Of a DNA stretch of 62,031 nt, positions 37,294 through 46,378 are shown one piece after another. Below the pieces are notes generated by a model. The model worked only from the letters and a program-made list of their open reading frames with translations, was not told the DNA's origin and did not search any database. Numbering within the stretch: the stretch's first letter is position 1; the number at the start of each line of letters is the position of its first letter. The DNA lies in assembly GCA_002748425.1 (NCBI GenBank), contig PDSJ01000032.1, positions 1-62,031 on the forward strand, read 5' to 3'. Source of the DNA: a candidate division KSB3 bacterium. GTDB lineage: Bacteria; Moduliflexota; Moduliflexia; Moduliflexales; Moduliflexaceae. A program made the translations under genes and the position numbers.

Positions 37294-39129
37294 ATGCCAA
37301 ATCAACAACGACGGAAAGATGTTCGTAATGTTGCAATTATCGCCCATGTCGATCATGGAAAGACGACGTTGGTTGATGCCCTATTAAAACAAACTGGCGC
37401 ACATCAGTTCAAAGACGGGGAAGTCACGATTATGGACTCCAATCCCCTGGAAAAAGAGCGTGGGATTACGATTTTTTCAAAAAATGCTTCTTTGACATAT
37501 AAGGATATTCATATTAATATCGTTGACACGCCGGGCCACGCTGATTTTGGTAGTGAAGTGGAACGTATTCTGCGCATGGTCGACGGCGTCCTGCTGCTGG
37601 TGGATGCCTTTGAGGGACCGATGCCGCAGACGAAGTTTGTGCTGCGCAAGTCATTAGAACTGCACCTTAAACCGATTCTGGTTGTCAATAAGATCGATCG
37701 GCCCTATGCCCGCCCCGACGAAGTCGTAGATATGACGTTCGATCTGTTTTGCGACTTGAACGCTACAGACGAGCAGCTTGATTTCCCGATCGTGTTCGCA
37801 TCAGCCAGAGAAGGACGCGCCACACTCGATCTGGATGAAGAGGCAACGGACATGACGCCGATTCTCGACACGATTCTGCATCGGGTGCTGCCGCCGGTTG
37901 CAGACTCGAAAAAGCCGTTCCAGATGCTGATCACCATGTTGGATTATGATTCCTATATTGGCCGCATTTCCGTCGGACGTGTGGTACATGGCCGTATCAA
38001 CGTCGGTGAAACGCTTGCGCTGGTGAAACGCAGCGGCGACATCACGCGCAGCCGGGTGACAAAAATTTTGAAATATCAGGGCTTGCGCCGTATCGAAGCC
38101 GAGACCGGAGAAGCCGGAGACATTCTTTCCATTGCCGGGATTGATGATGTCAAAGTCGGCGAAACTCTGGCTTCACCCGAAAATCCGATCGCCTTGAAAA
38201 CGATCAAAATTGATGAGCCCACCATTTCGATGAATTTTTCACACAACACCGGCCCCTTTGCAGGAAAGGACGGGGGACGCTTTCTCACATCACGCCATCT
38301 GCGCGATCGTTTACGGCATGAAGCTATGGTAAACGTAGGGATCCGCATCGAAGAGCTGGAAGGGCGTGAAAGTTTCAAGGTCTCAGGACGCGGCGAGCTG
38401 CATCTGTCAGTGCTGATCGAAACGATGCGTCGGGAAGGCTATGAACTTGAAGTTTCCCGCCCGCAGGTGATCCTGAAACAGGCTGACAATGAGCTGCTTG
38501 AGCCGATAGAGGAGGTCTTTGTCGAGGTCGATCAAGGCTACGAAGGCGTTGTGATTCAGGCGCTCGGTTCACGCCAGGCCGAGCTGCGCTCTATGGAAAA
38601 TTGCTCCATCGGCACGGTGCGCTTAGAGTTTCTGGTGGCATCGCGGGCGTTAATCGGCTTCCGAACTGAATTTCTGACGCTGACTCGCGGTACAGGAATC
38701 ATGTATCAGAATTTTTACAAGTACCAAAGCTTCAAAGGCGAGCTCCCCCGCCGCCAGGTTGGTGTGCTGGTGTCTCAACAGCACGGTCCGGCTGTGGCCT
38801 ATGCTCTCTGGGGGCTGCAGGAGCGCGGCGAAATTTTCGTAAAGCCTGGTGATGATTTGTATGAAGGAATGATCGTCGGTGTAAACAAGAAAGGCAGTGA
38901 TCTGGTGGTCAACGCCCAACGGGAGAAAAAACTGACCAATATCCGCGCGGCTGGTTCGGATGATGCTATTCAGCTTATTCCGCCTCGTGACATGACGCTG
39001 GAATTTGCCCTTGAATTTATCAGTGACGACGAATTGGTCGAAGTGACGCCAAAGCAGATCCGGCTTCGTAAAAAGCATCTTACGGAGCATGCCCGGCGGC
39101 AGGCTGCCAAAAAGAACGCTGCCGCGTGA
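37294..39129 (+). CDS. typA: Ribosome-associated GTPase TypA/BipA
   Basis: The translational GTPase is needed for ribosome assembly and growth at low temperature. G1 [12 protein letters not shown]2/G3 ERGITIFSK and DTPGHADFG, and G4 NKID are all intact. EF-G-like domains and the BipA-specific C-terminal domain follow ([18 protein letters not shown]). The ATG at 37294 gives about 611 residues, normal for BipA. The frame opens at a GTG at 37258 that is unlikely to be used. Confidence 0.97.
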   Translation: MPNQQRRKDVRNVAIIAHVDHGKTTLVDALLKQTGAHQFKDGEVTIMDSNPLEKERGITIFSKNASLTYKDIHINIVDTPGHADFGSEVERILRMVDGVLLLVDAFEGPMPQTKFVLRKSLELHLKPILVVNKIDRPYARPDEVVDMTFDLFCDLNATDEQLDFPIVFASAREGRATLDLDEEATDMTPILDTILHRVLPPVADSKKPFQMLITMLDYDSYIGRISVGRVVHGRINVGETLALVKRSGDITRSRVTKILKYQGLRRIEAETGEAGDILSIAGIDDVKVGETLASPENPIALKTIKIDEPTISMNFSHNTGPFAGKDGGRFLTSRHLRDRLRHEAMVNVGIRIEELEGRESFKVSGRGELHLSVLIETMRREGYELEVSRPQVILKQADNELLEPIEEVFVEVDQGYEGVVIQALGSRQAELRSMENCSIGTVRLEFLVASRALIGFRTEFLTLTRGTGIMYQNFYKYQSFKGELPRRQVGVLVSQQHGPAVAYALWGLQERGEIFVKPGDDLYEGMIVGVNKKGSDLVVNAQREKKLTNIRAAGSDDAIQLIPPRDMTLEFALEFISDDELVEVTPKQIRLRKKHLTEHARRQAAKKNAAA

Positions 39130-39218
39130 GAGAGAGGTGGATGTGTGGTTTTTGGGAAAGTCCAACAGGGCCATGAGCCTTATTTTCCGTTTGGCAAGGA
39201 AAATCCATATTTTTTTTC

Positions 39219-39246
39219 TTGACATTTCTCGGAAATATCCTAGGGT
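39219..39246 (+). promoter_or_regulatory. Possible promoter for the second cold-shock gene
   Basis: TTGACA, 16 bases, TAGGGT; leader of about 140 bases. The element aatacgcaggctt in this leader matches the first csp leader. Confidence 0.5.
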
Positions 39247-39391
39247 ACTTCAGCAGTTTGCAAAAAATTTGTTGAAGGACTGTGACCTTGTTGCCGACAG
39301 TCGAAAGGAATCATCCTCTTTACAAATACGCAGGCTTTTAGTATATAGAGAAAATGTAGCACAATATCAACGTTTTTCAGGAGAAGACGAC

Positions 39392-39592
39392 ATGGCAGAA
39401 GGTACAGTGAAGTGGTTTAACGATCAAAAAGGGTATGGGTTTATTGAGCAAGACGGTGGTGAAGATCTTTTTGTGCATTATTCGGAAATTCGGGGATCCG
39501 GATTTAAAACGCTTGCAGAAGGCGATCGTGTCAGCTTCGATGTCGGAGAAGGGCAGAAAGGCCCTGCAGCGCAAAACGTTGAAAAGATCTGA
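39392..39592 (+). CDS. csp: Cold-shock protein (CspA family), copy 2
   Basis: The 66-residue OB-fold protein has KGYGFIEQ and LFVHYSEI. It differs from copy 1 at roughly a dozen residues, so this is an older or relaxed duplication. CAGGAGAA precedes the ATG. It lies between typA and a DEAD-box helicase gene, with its own leader and terminator. Confidence 0.96.
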   Translation: MAEGTVKWFNDQKGYGFIEQDGGEDLFVHYSEIRGSGFKTLAEGDRVSFDVGEGQKGPAAQNVEKI

Positions 39593-39611
39593 TTTTCTTC
39601 TGGTATGAACA

Positions 39612-39651
39612 GCATCTCGCTCGTGTACACAGGGTGAGATGCTTTTTTTTT
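39612..39651 (+). terminator. Terminator after csp copy 2
   Basis: The stem GCATCTC/GAGATGC is followed by nine T residues. The stem sequence resembles that of the csp copy 1 terminator, supporting duplication of the whole unit. Confidence 0.9.
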
Positions 39652-39768
39652 GAGAAGTTTTTTCACCGGAGACCCTCCTTTTTTCTTTGCCGGAACACAT
39701 TTCACCACTCGCCCCACCGCTATTGTCGCAGGCAATAGCGTTATTCATGATAACGATGAGGATACATT

Positions 39769-41541
39769 ATGATTACATTTGAAGAAATCGGCATTACGTC
39801 CGTGGTCTTACAAGGCATCACTGATTTGGGATTTCAGCATCCGATGCCGATACAAGAAAAGGTCATTCCTCTGTTGCTGGACCAGGAAACGCCTCAAGAC
39901 CTGATTGGACTGGCCCAGACAGGAACTGGAAAAACTGCAGCCTTTGGTCTGCCAATCATACAGCGGACGAACTTTGCCGATAAAAATACGCAGGCGCTGA
40001 TTCTGGCGCCGACGCGTGAGCTTTGCCTGCAAATTACCGGTGATCTGAAAAATTTTGCAAAATACATTCCCGACCTGCATATCGTTGCTGTGTATGGTGG
40101 AGCCGATATCAAGCGGCAAATTCGGGCCTTGAAAAAAGGCGCTCAGATCATTGTGGCGACTCCAGGACGTATGAACGATTTGCTGAATAAGCGCAAAAGC
40201 ATCGATCTTTCCGAGCTTCAGACCCTTGTGCTCGATGAAGCAGATGAGATGCTGAACATGGGCTTTAAAGAAGAATTAGATGCCATTCTCGAACAAACAC
40301 CAGGCAAGAAAACCACACTCCTGTTCTCTGCGACAATGCCGAAGGACGTATTACGACTTTCAAAAGACTATATGCGTGAGCCGCGCGAAGTCTCTGTTGG
40401 AGAGCGTAATGCCGGAGCGGAAAACGTCAGGCATATCTGTTATCCGGTACGCTCCAGGGACCGCTATCTTGCGTTAAAACGGGTCGTTGATTATCATCCG
40501 AATATTTACGGAATTGTTTTCTGCCGCACTCGACAGGAAAGCAAAGAGGTGGCAGAAAAATTAATTCAGGACGGTTATAACGCCGATGCACTTCATGGAG
40601 ATTTATCACAGGCCCAGCGGGAATATATCATGCAGAAATTTCGTATTAAAAATCTCCAGCTGCTGGTAGCGACTGATGTTGCTGCCCGTGGCCTCGATGT
40701 AAAAGATATTTCGCATGTCATTAATTATAATTTACCTGATGAAGATGCTATCTATACTCACCGCAGCGGTCGTACCGGCCGGGCCGGACAGAAAGGTGTC
40801 TCGATCGCGATTGTCAATCTCAGAGAAAAGCATAAAATTAAATTTATCGAAGCAAAGTTGAAAAAACAGTTTGAAATCCAGACGGTGCCGCGAGGAGAAG
40901 AAATCTGTGAAAAACAGCTCCTGAATCTTGTTGATAAAATGGAAAAAATTGAAGTCGATCATAAAGAGATCGATAAATTTTTACCTGTGATTTATGAGAA
41001 ATTAGAATGGTTAAACCGGGAGGAACTTATTAAGCATTTTGTCTCCCTCGAATTCAACCGCTTTCTCGATTATTACCGCGATCTGGACGATCTGAACGCT
41101 CCGGAAGAAGAACGACGAAGGAAAAAGCGCGGGCCCAAAGGCGGCCGGCGCGGCGAACGAAGCGATGGGCGCAGTGGACCGCGCACAGCAGAAGAAGGCT
41201 TTACGCGTTTTTATATCAACCTTGGCTATAAAGACAGTCTGACGCCAAGAGACCTTATTGGGCTGATCAACCGTTGCTCGCGTAATCGGCATATCGACAT
41301 CGGACGCATCGATCTGATGAAGACGTTCTCCTTTTTTGAAGTCAGAAAAAAGTTCGCCGCCGATCTTCTTTCAGCCTTCCGAAATGTCGAGTATAACCGT
41401 CGTGAGGTGCGTGTGCAGGTTGCCGATAATGAGCACACAGAACCTGTATTCTACGAGAAAAGCGGAAAAAAAGGCAAGCGCCATAAACGCGCTGAGGCTG
41501 GAGCGCGTCACTCGAAGAAAAAAAAGAGGGCGAAATACTAA
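39769..41541 (+). CDS. deaD: DEAD-box RNA helicase (CsdA/DeaD-like)
   Basis: The 590-residue ATP-dependent RNA helicase acts in ribosome assembly and RNA decay. The Q motif (GFQHPMPIQEKVIP), Walker A AQTGTGKT, DEAD box LDEADEMLNMGF, SAT, and HRSGRTGRAG are all present. After a basic linker (ERRRKKRGPKGGRRG), a DbpA-type RNA-binding domain (about 480-555; FTRFYINLGYKDSLTPRDLIGLI) is followed by a Lys/Arg-rich tail. GAGGA precedes the ATG. It comes just after csp copy 2, which fits a cold-adaptation block. Confidence 0.96.
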   Translation: MITFEEIGITSVVLQGITDLGFQHPMPIQEKVIPLLLDQETPQDLIGLAQTGTGKTAAFGLPIIQRTNFADKNTQALILAPTRELCLQITGDLKNFAKYIPDLHIVAVYGGADIKRQIRALKKGAQIIVATPGRMNDLLNKRKSIDLSELQTLVLDEADEMLNMGFKEELDAILEQTPGKKTTLLFSATMPKDVLRLSKDYMREPREVSVGERNAGAENVRHICYPVRSRDRYLALKRVVDYHPNIYGIVFCRTRQESKEVAEKLIQDGYNADALHGDLSQAQREYIMQKFRIKNLQLLVATDVAARGLDVKDISHVINYNLPDEDAIYTHRSGRTGRAGQKGVSIAIVNLREKHKIKFIEAKLKKQFEIQTVPRGEEICEKQLLNLVDKMEKIEVDHKEIDKFLPVIYEKLEWLNREELIKHFVSLEFNRFLDYYRDLDDLNAPEEERRRKKRGPKGGRRGERSDGRSGPRTAEEGFTRFYINLGYKDSLTPRDLIGLINRCSRNRHIDIGRIDLMKTFSFFEVRKKFAADLLSAFRNVEYNRREVRVQVADNEHTEPVFYEKSGKKGKRHKRAEAGARHSKKKKRAKY

Positions 41542-41582
41542 AGAAGACATTTACATTTGCCCGCTGGAGGCAGAAAAGCTGA

Positions 41583-41634
41583 GAAGAGCGGTCCGAGTCC
41601 GAGAGCGTAATGCGCGAGTGTCTGACCGCTCTTC
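41583..41634. terminator. Possible bidirectional terminator between deaD and epsI
   Basis: Perfect 11-bp arms (41583-41593 and 41624-41634) lie between the converging stop codons. There is no T run on either side, so it may act as an RNA 3' stabiliser. Confidence 0.5.
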
Positions 41635-41644
41635 AAATGGTACT

Positions 41645-42325
41645 CTAGGCCTTACTGCCGCCGACAGCCGGTGGAAAAAAGTCATACTGCAGGGTCGGAG
41701 TCATTTCGAGAATGAATTCGCGCATGTCGGCCTCAACAGCGCTGATGTCGCCTTCGGCCGGCAAAGGAGCCAGAACACGGACGAGTGCGCCGTCGGTGCG
41801 ATTGTAGCGGATTGCATCGAGCACGAGATAGATTTTGTGCCAGTACTCGCTGGTGATGAAACGGCCACGGGATTGATACCAATAATACGTCAGCATCCGC
41901 TGCTTTCCATTAACCAGAATCGCGCGCTGGGCGTTGATGTGCAGCGGTCTGTCCCCCTTGACTTCAAGCGTGACATCCTCTGTCTCGGTGAAGTTCCATC
42001 CGGAACCTGGCATACAGTTACGGGGAGAATGAATGGTCTCGCCGTCTTTCTGATCCCGAAAAAACCCGACGTAGAGTGAAATCCTGTTTCCTGTCTCATC
42101 TTGATAGCTCCGATCCAGATAATTGTCCACTCGGAGAACATCCAGCACTTTGTCACCCATCCTGCGGGGCGCTTCTCCTTTCCGGGCCCCGATTGTGTCG
42201 GGAAAGTTGAGAAGATCCTGCCGCAAATCGACAGATTCCCCGCGCGGTGCGCGATACACAAAGAAAGCGGTCACCACAAGCAACACGACAGCCAATAGAA
42301 AATGTTTTCCAAATTGTTTCACCAT
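41645..42325 (-). CDS. EpsI-family protein (DUF3485, exosortase-associated)
   Basis: The 226-residue protein has one N-terminal transmembrane segment (about 8-24) and an EpsI/DUF3485 periplasmic domain with the family blocks SLYVGFFRDQKDG, HSPRNCMPGSGW, LTYYWYQSRGR. EpsI often occurs fused to or beside exosortase, in EPS-linked protein sorting. No exosortase is seen in the window. AAAGGAG precedes the ATG. It lies 13 bp after rsmI on the same strand, so the two are probably co-transcribed. Confidence 0.87.
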   Translation of the reverse strand: MVKQFGKHFLLAVVLLVVTAFFVYRAPRGESVDLRQDLLNFPDTIGARKGEAPRRMGDKVLDVLRVDNYLDRSYQDETGNRISLYVGFFRDQKDGETIHSPRNCMPGSGWNFTETEDVTLEVKGDRPLHINAQRAILVNGKQRMLTYYWYQSRGRFITSEYWHKIYLVLDAIRYNRTDGALVRVLAPLPAEGDISAVEADMREFILEMTPTLQYDFFPPAVGGSKA

Positions 42326-42338
42326 CTTATCGTCTCCT

Positions 42339-43199
42339 TTACAGTTGTAAACTTGCCTGATACACAGTGTTTTTAGGAAGTCTTAATTTTGTTGCGACCA
42401 GTTTGACAGCATCCCTTCGACTGAGCGTGCCATCTTGCAGACATTTCCTGAGTTCGTCGAAAAGCTGCGCCTCGAAATCCTCTGCGTTCTGCTGTTTTTT
42501 CTCGGCTCCCGCAATTACCAGGGTGAATTCGCCTTTTACTGCTGCCCGTCGGGAGAATTCTTCAATCACACTGTCAAGTGTGCCCCGCAGCACTTCTTCA
42601 AATTTTTTTGTGAGTTCCCTGCTGACAGCGACTTGACGGTTTCCAAGCAGGCTTCGCAGATCCGCCAGAGCTTTCAGAAGAACGTGCGGTGACACATAGC
42701 AGACTAAGGTACGGCACTCATCGCGAAATCCTTCGATCTGTTGCCTGCGGCTGTTGCGCTTATTATTCAAAAAACCAAGAAAGACAAAACCTTCGACCGG
42801 CAGGCCCGCCAGGGTCAAGGCAGTAATCGCTGCCGAAGGGCCGGGAACCGAGATAATGGGAATATGCGCTTCAATTGCTTTACGGATCACCACATAGCCG
42901 GGATCGGAAATTCCCGGAGTCCCTGCATCTGAGACAAGCGCAATCGACTCTCCGTTTAAAAGGCGCTGAATGAAATATGGCGTTTTTTGATCTTCATTAT
43001 GATCGAAATAACTGCTGAGTCTGACGTGAATGCCATACGCCGAGAGAAGTTTGCGCGTATGACGGGTATCTTCAGCAGCGATCAGATCAACCTCTTTCAA
43101 AATGCGCAAAGCCCGTAAGCTGATATCTTCCAGATTTCCAATCGGCGTAGCAACAATGTACAACGTCCCAGAGGAGGACTGCGCTTCAGATCCTGACAT
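42339..43199 (-). CDS. rsmI: 16S rRNA (cytidine-1402-2'-O)-methyltransferase
   Basis: The 286-residue SAM-dependent methyltransferase of the tetrapyrrole-methylase fold modifies the decoding centre of 16S rRNA. Signatures: LYIVATPIGNLEDISLRAL, EDTRHTRKLL, LVSDAGTPGISDPGY, VPGPSAAITAL. AGGAGA precedes the ATG. Length is normal. Confidence 0.97.
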   Translation of the reverse strand: MSGSEAQSSSGTLYIVATPIGNLEDISLRALRILKEVDLIAAEDTRHTRKLLSAYGIHVRLSSYFDHNEDQKTPYFIQRLLNGESIALVSDAGTPGISDPGYVVIRKAIEAHIPIISVPGPSAAITALTLAGLPVEGFVFLGFLNNKRNSRRQQIEGFRDECRTLVCYVSPHVLLKALADLRSLLGNRQVAVSRELTKKFEEVLRGTLDSVIEEFSRRAAVKGEFTLVIAGAEKKQQNAEDFEAQLFDELRKCLQDGTLSRRDAVKLVATKLRLPKNTVYQASLQL

Positions 43200-43435
43200 A
43201 CACGTCTCCTTGCCTCAAATGTTCACACAGCGTAGTCGGGCAGGGAAGGAATTGTCAAGGAATTACAGCGAACAATATTAACGGGGCCCGACTCACATGC
43301 CGCGATCGGTTTGTCAGATACAGAAGCGGAGCCTCTTTGTCGATTTTTAAGAAAAATTCATCTTGACGGAAAAGTCGCTGCCGTACCTGATAAGCGAGAA
43401 ATATTTTTATCACACAAAAAATGGGAGGATGGTGT

Positions 43436-43687
43436 ATGCCGACTTATGAATATCGTTGCCGTGCCTGCGGCTATTATTTTGAAAAATTTCAGAGTATGAC
43501 AGCGGCCCGTGAGAAGTTTTGCCCGGTCTGCGGGGCCGAGATTGAGAGATTATTAGGACCCGGCGCCGGATTTATCATGAAAGGAAGTGCTGCTTTGCAG
43601 TCTGAACCGAGTCACTGCGGTCATGCACAGCCATGCTGTGGGCGTTCGGAACGCTGTGGAGACAGCGCATGCCGGCACGAATCATAA
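43436..43687 (+). CDS. FmdB-family zinc ribbon protein
   Basis: The 83-residue protein begins PTYEYRCRACGYYF and has the two CxxC knuckles of the FmdB zinc ribbon (CRAC...CPVC). The C-terminus adds a His/Cys-rich tail (SHCGHAQPCCGRSERCGDS) that could bind further metal. Function is unproven for the family. GGAGG precedes the ATG at 43436. Confidence 0.9.
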   Translation: MPTYEYRCRACGYYFEKFQSMTAAREKFCPVCGAEIERLLGPGAGFIMKGSAALQSEPSHCGHAQPCCGRSERCGDSACRHES

Positions 43688-43838
43688 CCATCGATTGACA
43701 TCATTATGATTTTTGCGGTGCTTCAGCTATGATGAGAATTATTACTTGCCTGAATTCTTTTCTTCTGGGAGGAGATGTCTTGGAGGAGAAGTGCAGCAGA
43801 GTGCAGTGATTGGTATACGTGAGGGGAGGAAGTCGTTT

Positions 43839-45608
43839 ATGGAAGCCACAGTGGTCTTTATTAGCTTTGAAACGGAATTTTCAAGTTATGGTGGTCTTGG
43901 GGCTGTCATGAACATCTTGCCAAAAGAAATGGGGGCTGATGCATGTTGTGTCATGGCCCCGTTTTTTGACAGGCTGATCGATCTCGATGCGCTGAAAACA
44001 CAGGGAAAGATCCAGGAGTTTTCTACGCTCTTTTCTTATTTTGTCGTTATTCGCGGCAGATCGTATTGTGTCGATCTTATCGAAGTCGTTAACGGGCATG
44101 GATTGCGCCATTATTTTCTGTCCTCAGCGCAGTTTTTCAATGTGCCGGAGAATCCCTACGTCAATCCTTGTGATCCTGAGAGACCTCTTGATCCTTATCG
44201 TAATCCGAGTAATCCGGAAAAATTGACTGAGGATGCGCTGTTTTTCTCAACAGCCGTACCGAGCGCATTGGCGGAGCTGGTAAAAGAGGGGCGTATTCCC
44301 TCGCGCGACCTGATTCTCCATCTTCAGGACTGGGAAACGGCTGCGGTTGCAAAAGCCTGCCGTGTTGTAAAAAGCAGTCCTGCGATCCGTTCGATGAAAT
44401 GTGTCTTGACGATCCATAATCCATATGATAAGCCATTAAGTGACGTGAATTCCTCTCTTGTCCTGGACTTTGCCGCTTACCTGGGCTTTCAGAAATTTCA
44501 TTCGATTCTGGCGCAGGTCATCCCGATTCTCGGCGCTCCGGTTTCTACAGTCTCCAGGAATTTTGCCTATGAATTGCGTAACGAAGTTCTGTACACGCAA
44601 ATTTTTTGCCCGCATCTGCAAGAAGCCTTTAAAGAGAAAAAACTGCTGGGGATTGATAACGGAATTTTCGGCGCATCTGATTTCCCTTTTTCTAAAACAG
44701 CGCTGAAGCACGCCAAGAACGCGGATTTTGAAAAAATTCAGCAGGAAAAATGGAGGCGGCGTGAAAAATTGGCCGAGGTGATGGACACATATCTTCGCAA
44801 ACTGACGGCAGACGGAAAGCAGCAGAGTTGGGGGCAGGAGATTGATATCTCCGATCCTGCACGTCCGATTTTTCTGGTCCTCGGGCGAGACGATCCGCGT
44901 CAAAAAGGTTTTGAGGTTATTGTCGAGGCCATTCGGACCCTTCCTCAAGGGCAGGCAAGATTTATTTTCACTCCGATGCCGGGTGACGAAGGCGTGGCTG
45001 GACTGAATTTTTTACACGAGCTGGCCCGTGAGCGCGGCAATGAGGTCATCGTGTTTCCCTTCCGGGTAGAAAAGACTGTGTTTCAGGCCCTGCAAAAAGG
45101 AAGTTCCTTTATGGTGATGGGCTCCCTGTACGAACCCTTTGGAGCTGCAAACGAAGCATATTTGTCCGGCATGCCGGTGGTCGCTCGCGCGACTGGGGGC
45201 CTGGTGCAACAGGTTGTTCCTCACAAACGCTGTCTGAAGGATGAATCGATTCTCAGTTCCTACGGGCGGCAGTTGCTTCAGCGTTATCACAAGAATAATG
45301 CGGCTCCTACCGGCATCCTGTTCCGGGAACAGGTCTCGTTTGCCGATGAGGTCGAAGGCTGGCGTCGCGTGGTAGATTGCGGATATTGGGCATATAATCC
45401 TAAAGGCGACCGTGTCGTGGATCGCAGAGGCTTAGTTCTGTTTCAGGATATGGTGAGAAGCGCCGAAAAGGCTTTTGAACTGGCGATCAGCCTGTATCAG
45501 CGGCAGTTGCAGTATGCAGAGATGGTGTATAACGGCTGGTTGATGCTGGAACAATTTGGCTGGGACCGCGCGATTGCCGAGTATCGCAGCATGCTGTATC
45601 AGGCTTGA
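43839..45608 (+). CDS. Starch/glycogen-synthase-like glycosyltransferase (divergent GT5)
   Basis: The 589-residue protein looks like a GT-B glycosyltransferase of the GT5 type. The N-terminal catalytic segment reads FETEFSSYGGLGAVMNILPKEM; the family normally has K-x-G-G-L for ADP binding, and here Lys is replaced by Ser-Tyr (S-Y-G-G-L). The C-terminal nucleotide domain has YEPFGAANEAYLSGMPVVARATGGL, with both E residues of the E-x7-E motif. The insert around residues 105-135 is Pro/Asn-rich. GGAGGA precedes the ATG at 43839. Donor and acceptor are unknown; no glgC or branching enzyme is nearby. Confidence 0.75.
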   Translation: MEATVVFISFETEFSSYGGLGAVMNILPKEMGADACCVMAPFFDRLIDLDALKTQGKIQEFSTLFSYFVVIRGRSYCVDLIEVVNGHGLRHYFLSSAQFFNVPENPYVNPCDPERPLDPYRNPSNPEKLTEDALFFSTAVPSALAELVKEGRIPSRDLILHLQDWETAAVAKACRVVKSSPAIRSMKCVLTIHNPYDKPLSDVNSSLVLDFAAYLGFQKFHSILAQVIPILGAPVSTVSRNFAYELRNEVLYTQIFCPHLQEAFKEKKLLGIDNGIFGASDFPFSKTALKHAKNADFEKIQQEKWRRREKLAEVMDTYLRKLTADGKQQSWGQEIDISDPARPIFLVLGRDDPRQKGFEVIVEAIRTLPQGQARFIFTPMPGDEGVAGLNFLHELARERGNEVIVFPFRVEKTVFQALQKGSSFMVMGSLYEPFGAANEAYLSGMPVVARATGGLVQQVVPHKRCLKDESILSSYGRQLLQRYHKNNAAPTGILFREQVSFADEVEGWRRVVDCGYWAYNPKGDRVVDRRGLVLFQDMVRSAEKAFELAISLYQRQLQYAEMVYNGWLMLEQFGWDRAIAEYRSMLYQA

Positions 45609-45652
45609 ACGCTTGGGCGGGCATATCCGCTAGCTCGGATGCTGCTGCTCCA

Positions 45653-45689
45653 TTTCCAGCGATGCGCTTGGCGCAGGCTAGGCTGGAAA
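45653..45689. repeat. 8-bp inverted repeat between the glycosyltransferase and Ntn-hydrolase genes
   Basis: TTTCCAGC/GCTGGAAA arms enclose a GC-rich loop that can itself pair. It is not followed by a T run. It could be a weak terminator or leader structure. Confidence 0.4.
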
Positions 45690-45737
45690 AAACATGGAAC
45701 TCAAACGTAGACCTAGAGGAGAAGGAGTGAAGAAGCT

Positions 45738-46331
45738 ATGTCGATTGCGGTGTCTGTCAAAAAAGGGCAAGATGTGGTGATCGCCTCGGATACGCAGGAT
45801 AACTTTGGCAGCAATAAGGTTTCCTTTGATAATTATCGCGCGAAAAAAATCATTTCGGTCGGAAATTCCTATGTGGCAACCACCGGATGGGGCTTATATG
45901 AAGATATTTTTGACGATTATTTGCTCGGCAAAGAAGGGATAGTCCTGGAGAGTAAAGCGCAGATTTTTTCATTTTTCATGCAATTCTGGAAAGACCTGCA
46001 TAAAAAATATAGCTTTGTCAAAGATCAAAGCGATGAAGAAGACGTCTCACCTTTCGGCGATCTGGACGCGACGTTTTTGATCGCCAACCGAAGCGGGATT
46101 TTTTACGTGTCATCAAATATGAGCGTCACAAAGTTCGAAAAATACTTTGCGATCGGTTCTGGCTCGAGTTTCAGCCTGGGCACGATTTACGGGCTGTACG
46201 AGCTGGATTTCAGCGCTGAAGAAATCGCTTGTAAAGCGGTTGAGGCGGCAATGACCTTTAATATTTATTGCGGTGGCAGGATCGATCTCTTTCAGGTTCC
46301 TCCTGACGAGATCGGAAAAGCGCCTGCCTGA
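45738..46331 (+). CDS. Proteasome-fold Ntn-hydrolase-like protein with predicted Ser nucleophile
   Basis: The 197-residue protein resembles HslV and the proteasome beta fold. It starts MSIAVSVKKGQDVVIASDTQ; removal of Met would expose Ser as the N-terminal nucleophile. Asp18 matches Asp17 of HslV, and the Lys pair at 36-37 (RAKKI) matches Lys33. The C-terminal half has AIGSGSSFSLGTIYGL and FSAEEIACKAVEAAMTFNIYCGG, as in HslV. The segment around 85-105 (KDQSDEEDVSPFGD) is an insertion. AGGAGAAGGAG precedes the ATG. No HslU-like ATPase is in the window. It may be an ATPase-independent relative in the manner of Anbu. Confidence 0.7.
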   Translation: MSIAVSVKKGQDVVIASDTQDNFGSNKVSFDNYRAKKIISVGNSYVATTGWGLYEDIFDDYLLGKEGIVLESKAQIFSFFMQFWKDLHKKYSFVKDQSDEEDVSPFGDLDATFLIANRSGIFYVSSNMSVTKFEKYFAIGSGSSFSLGTIYGLYELDFSAEEIACKAVEAAMTFNIYCGGRIDLFQVPPDEIGKAPA

Positions 46332-46342
46332 GAAAAAATAGT

Positions 46343-46371
46343 TTGACAAAGTCCTGAAAACAGGCTATTCA
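46343..46371 (+). promoter_or_regulatory. Promoter immediately before the FtsB/DivIC gene
   Basis: TTGACA, 17 bases, TATTCA. The expected start point falls at or next to the ATG at 46379, so the transcript may be leaderless. Confidence 0.5.
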
Positions 46372-46378
46372 TTCTTTT

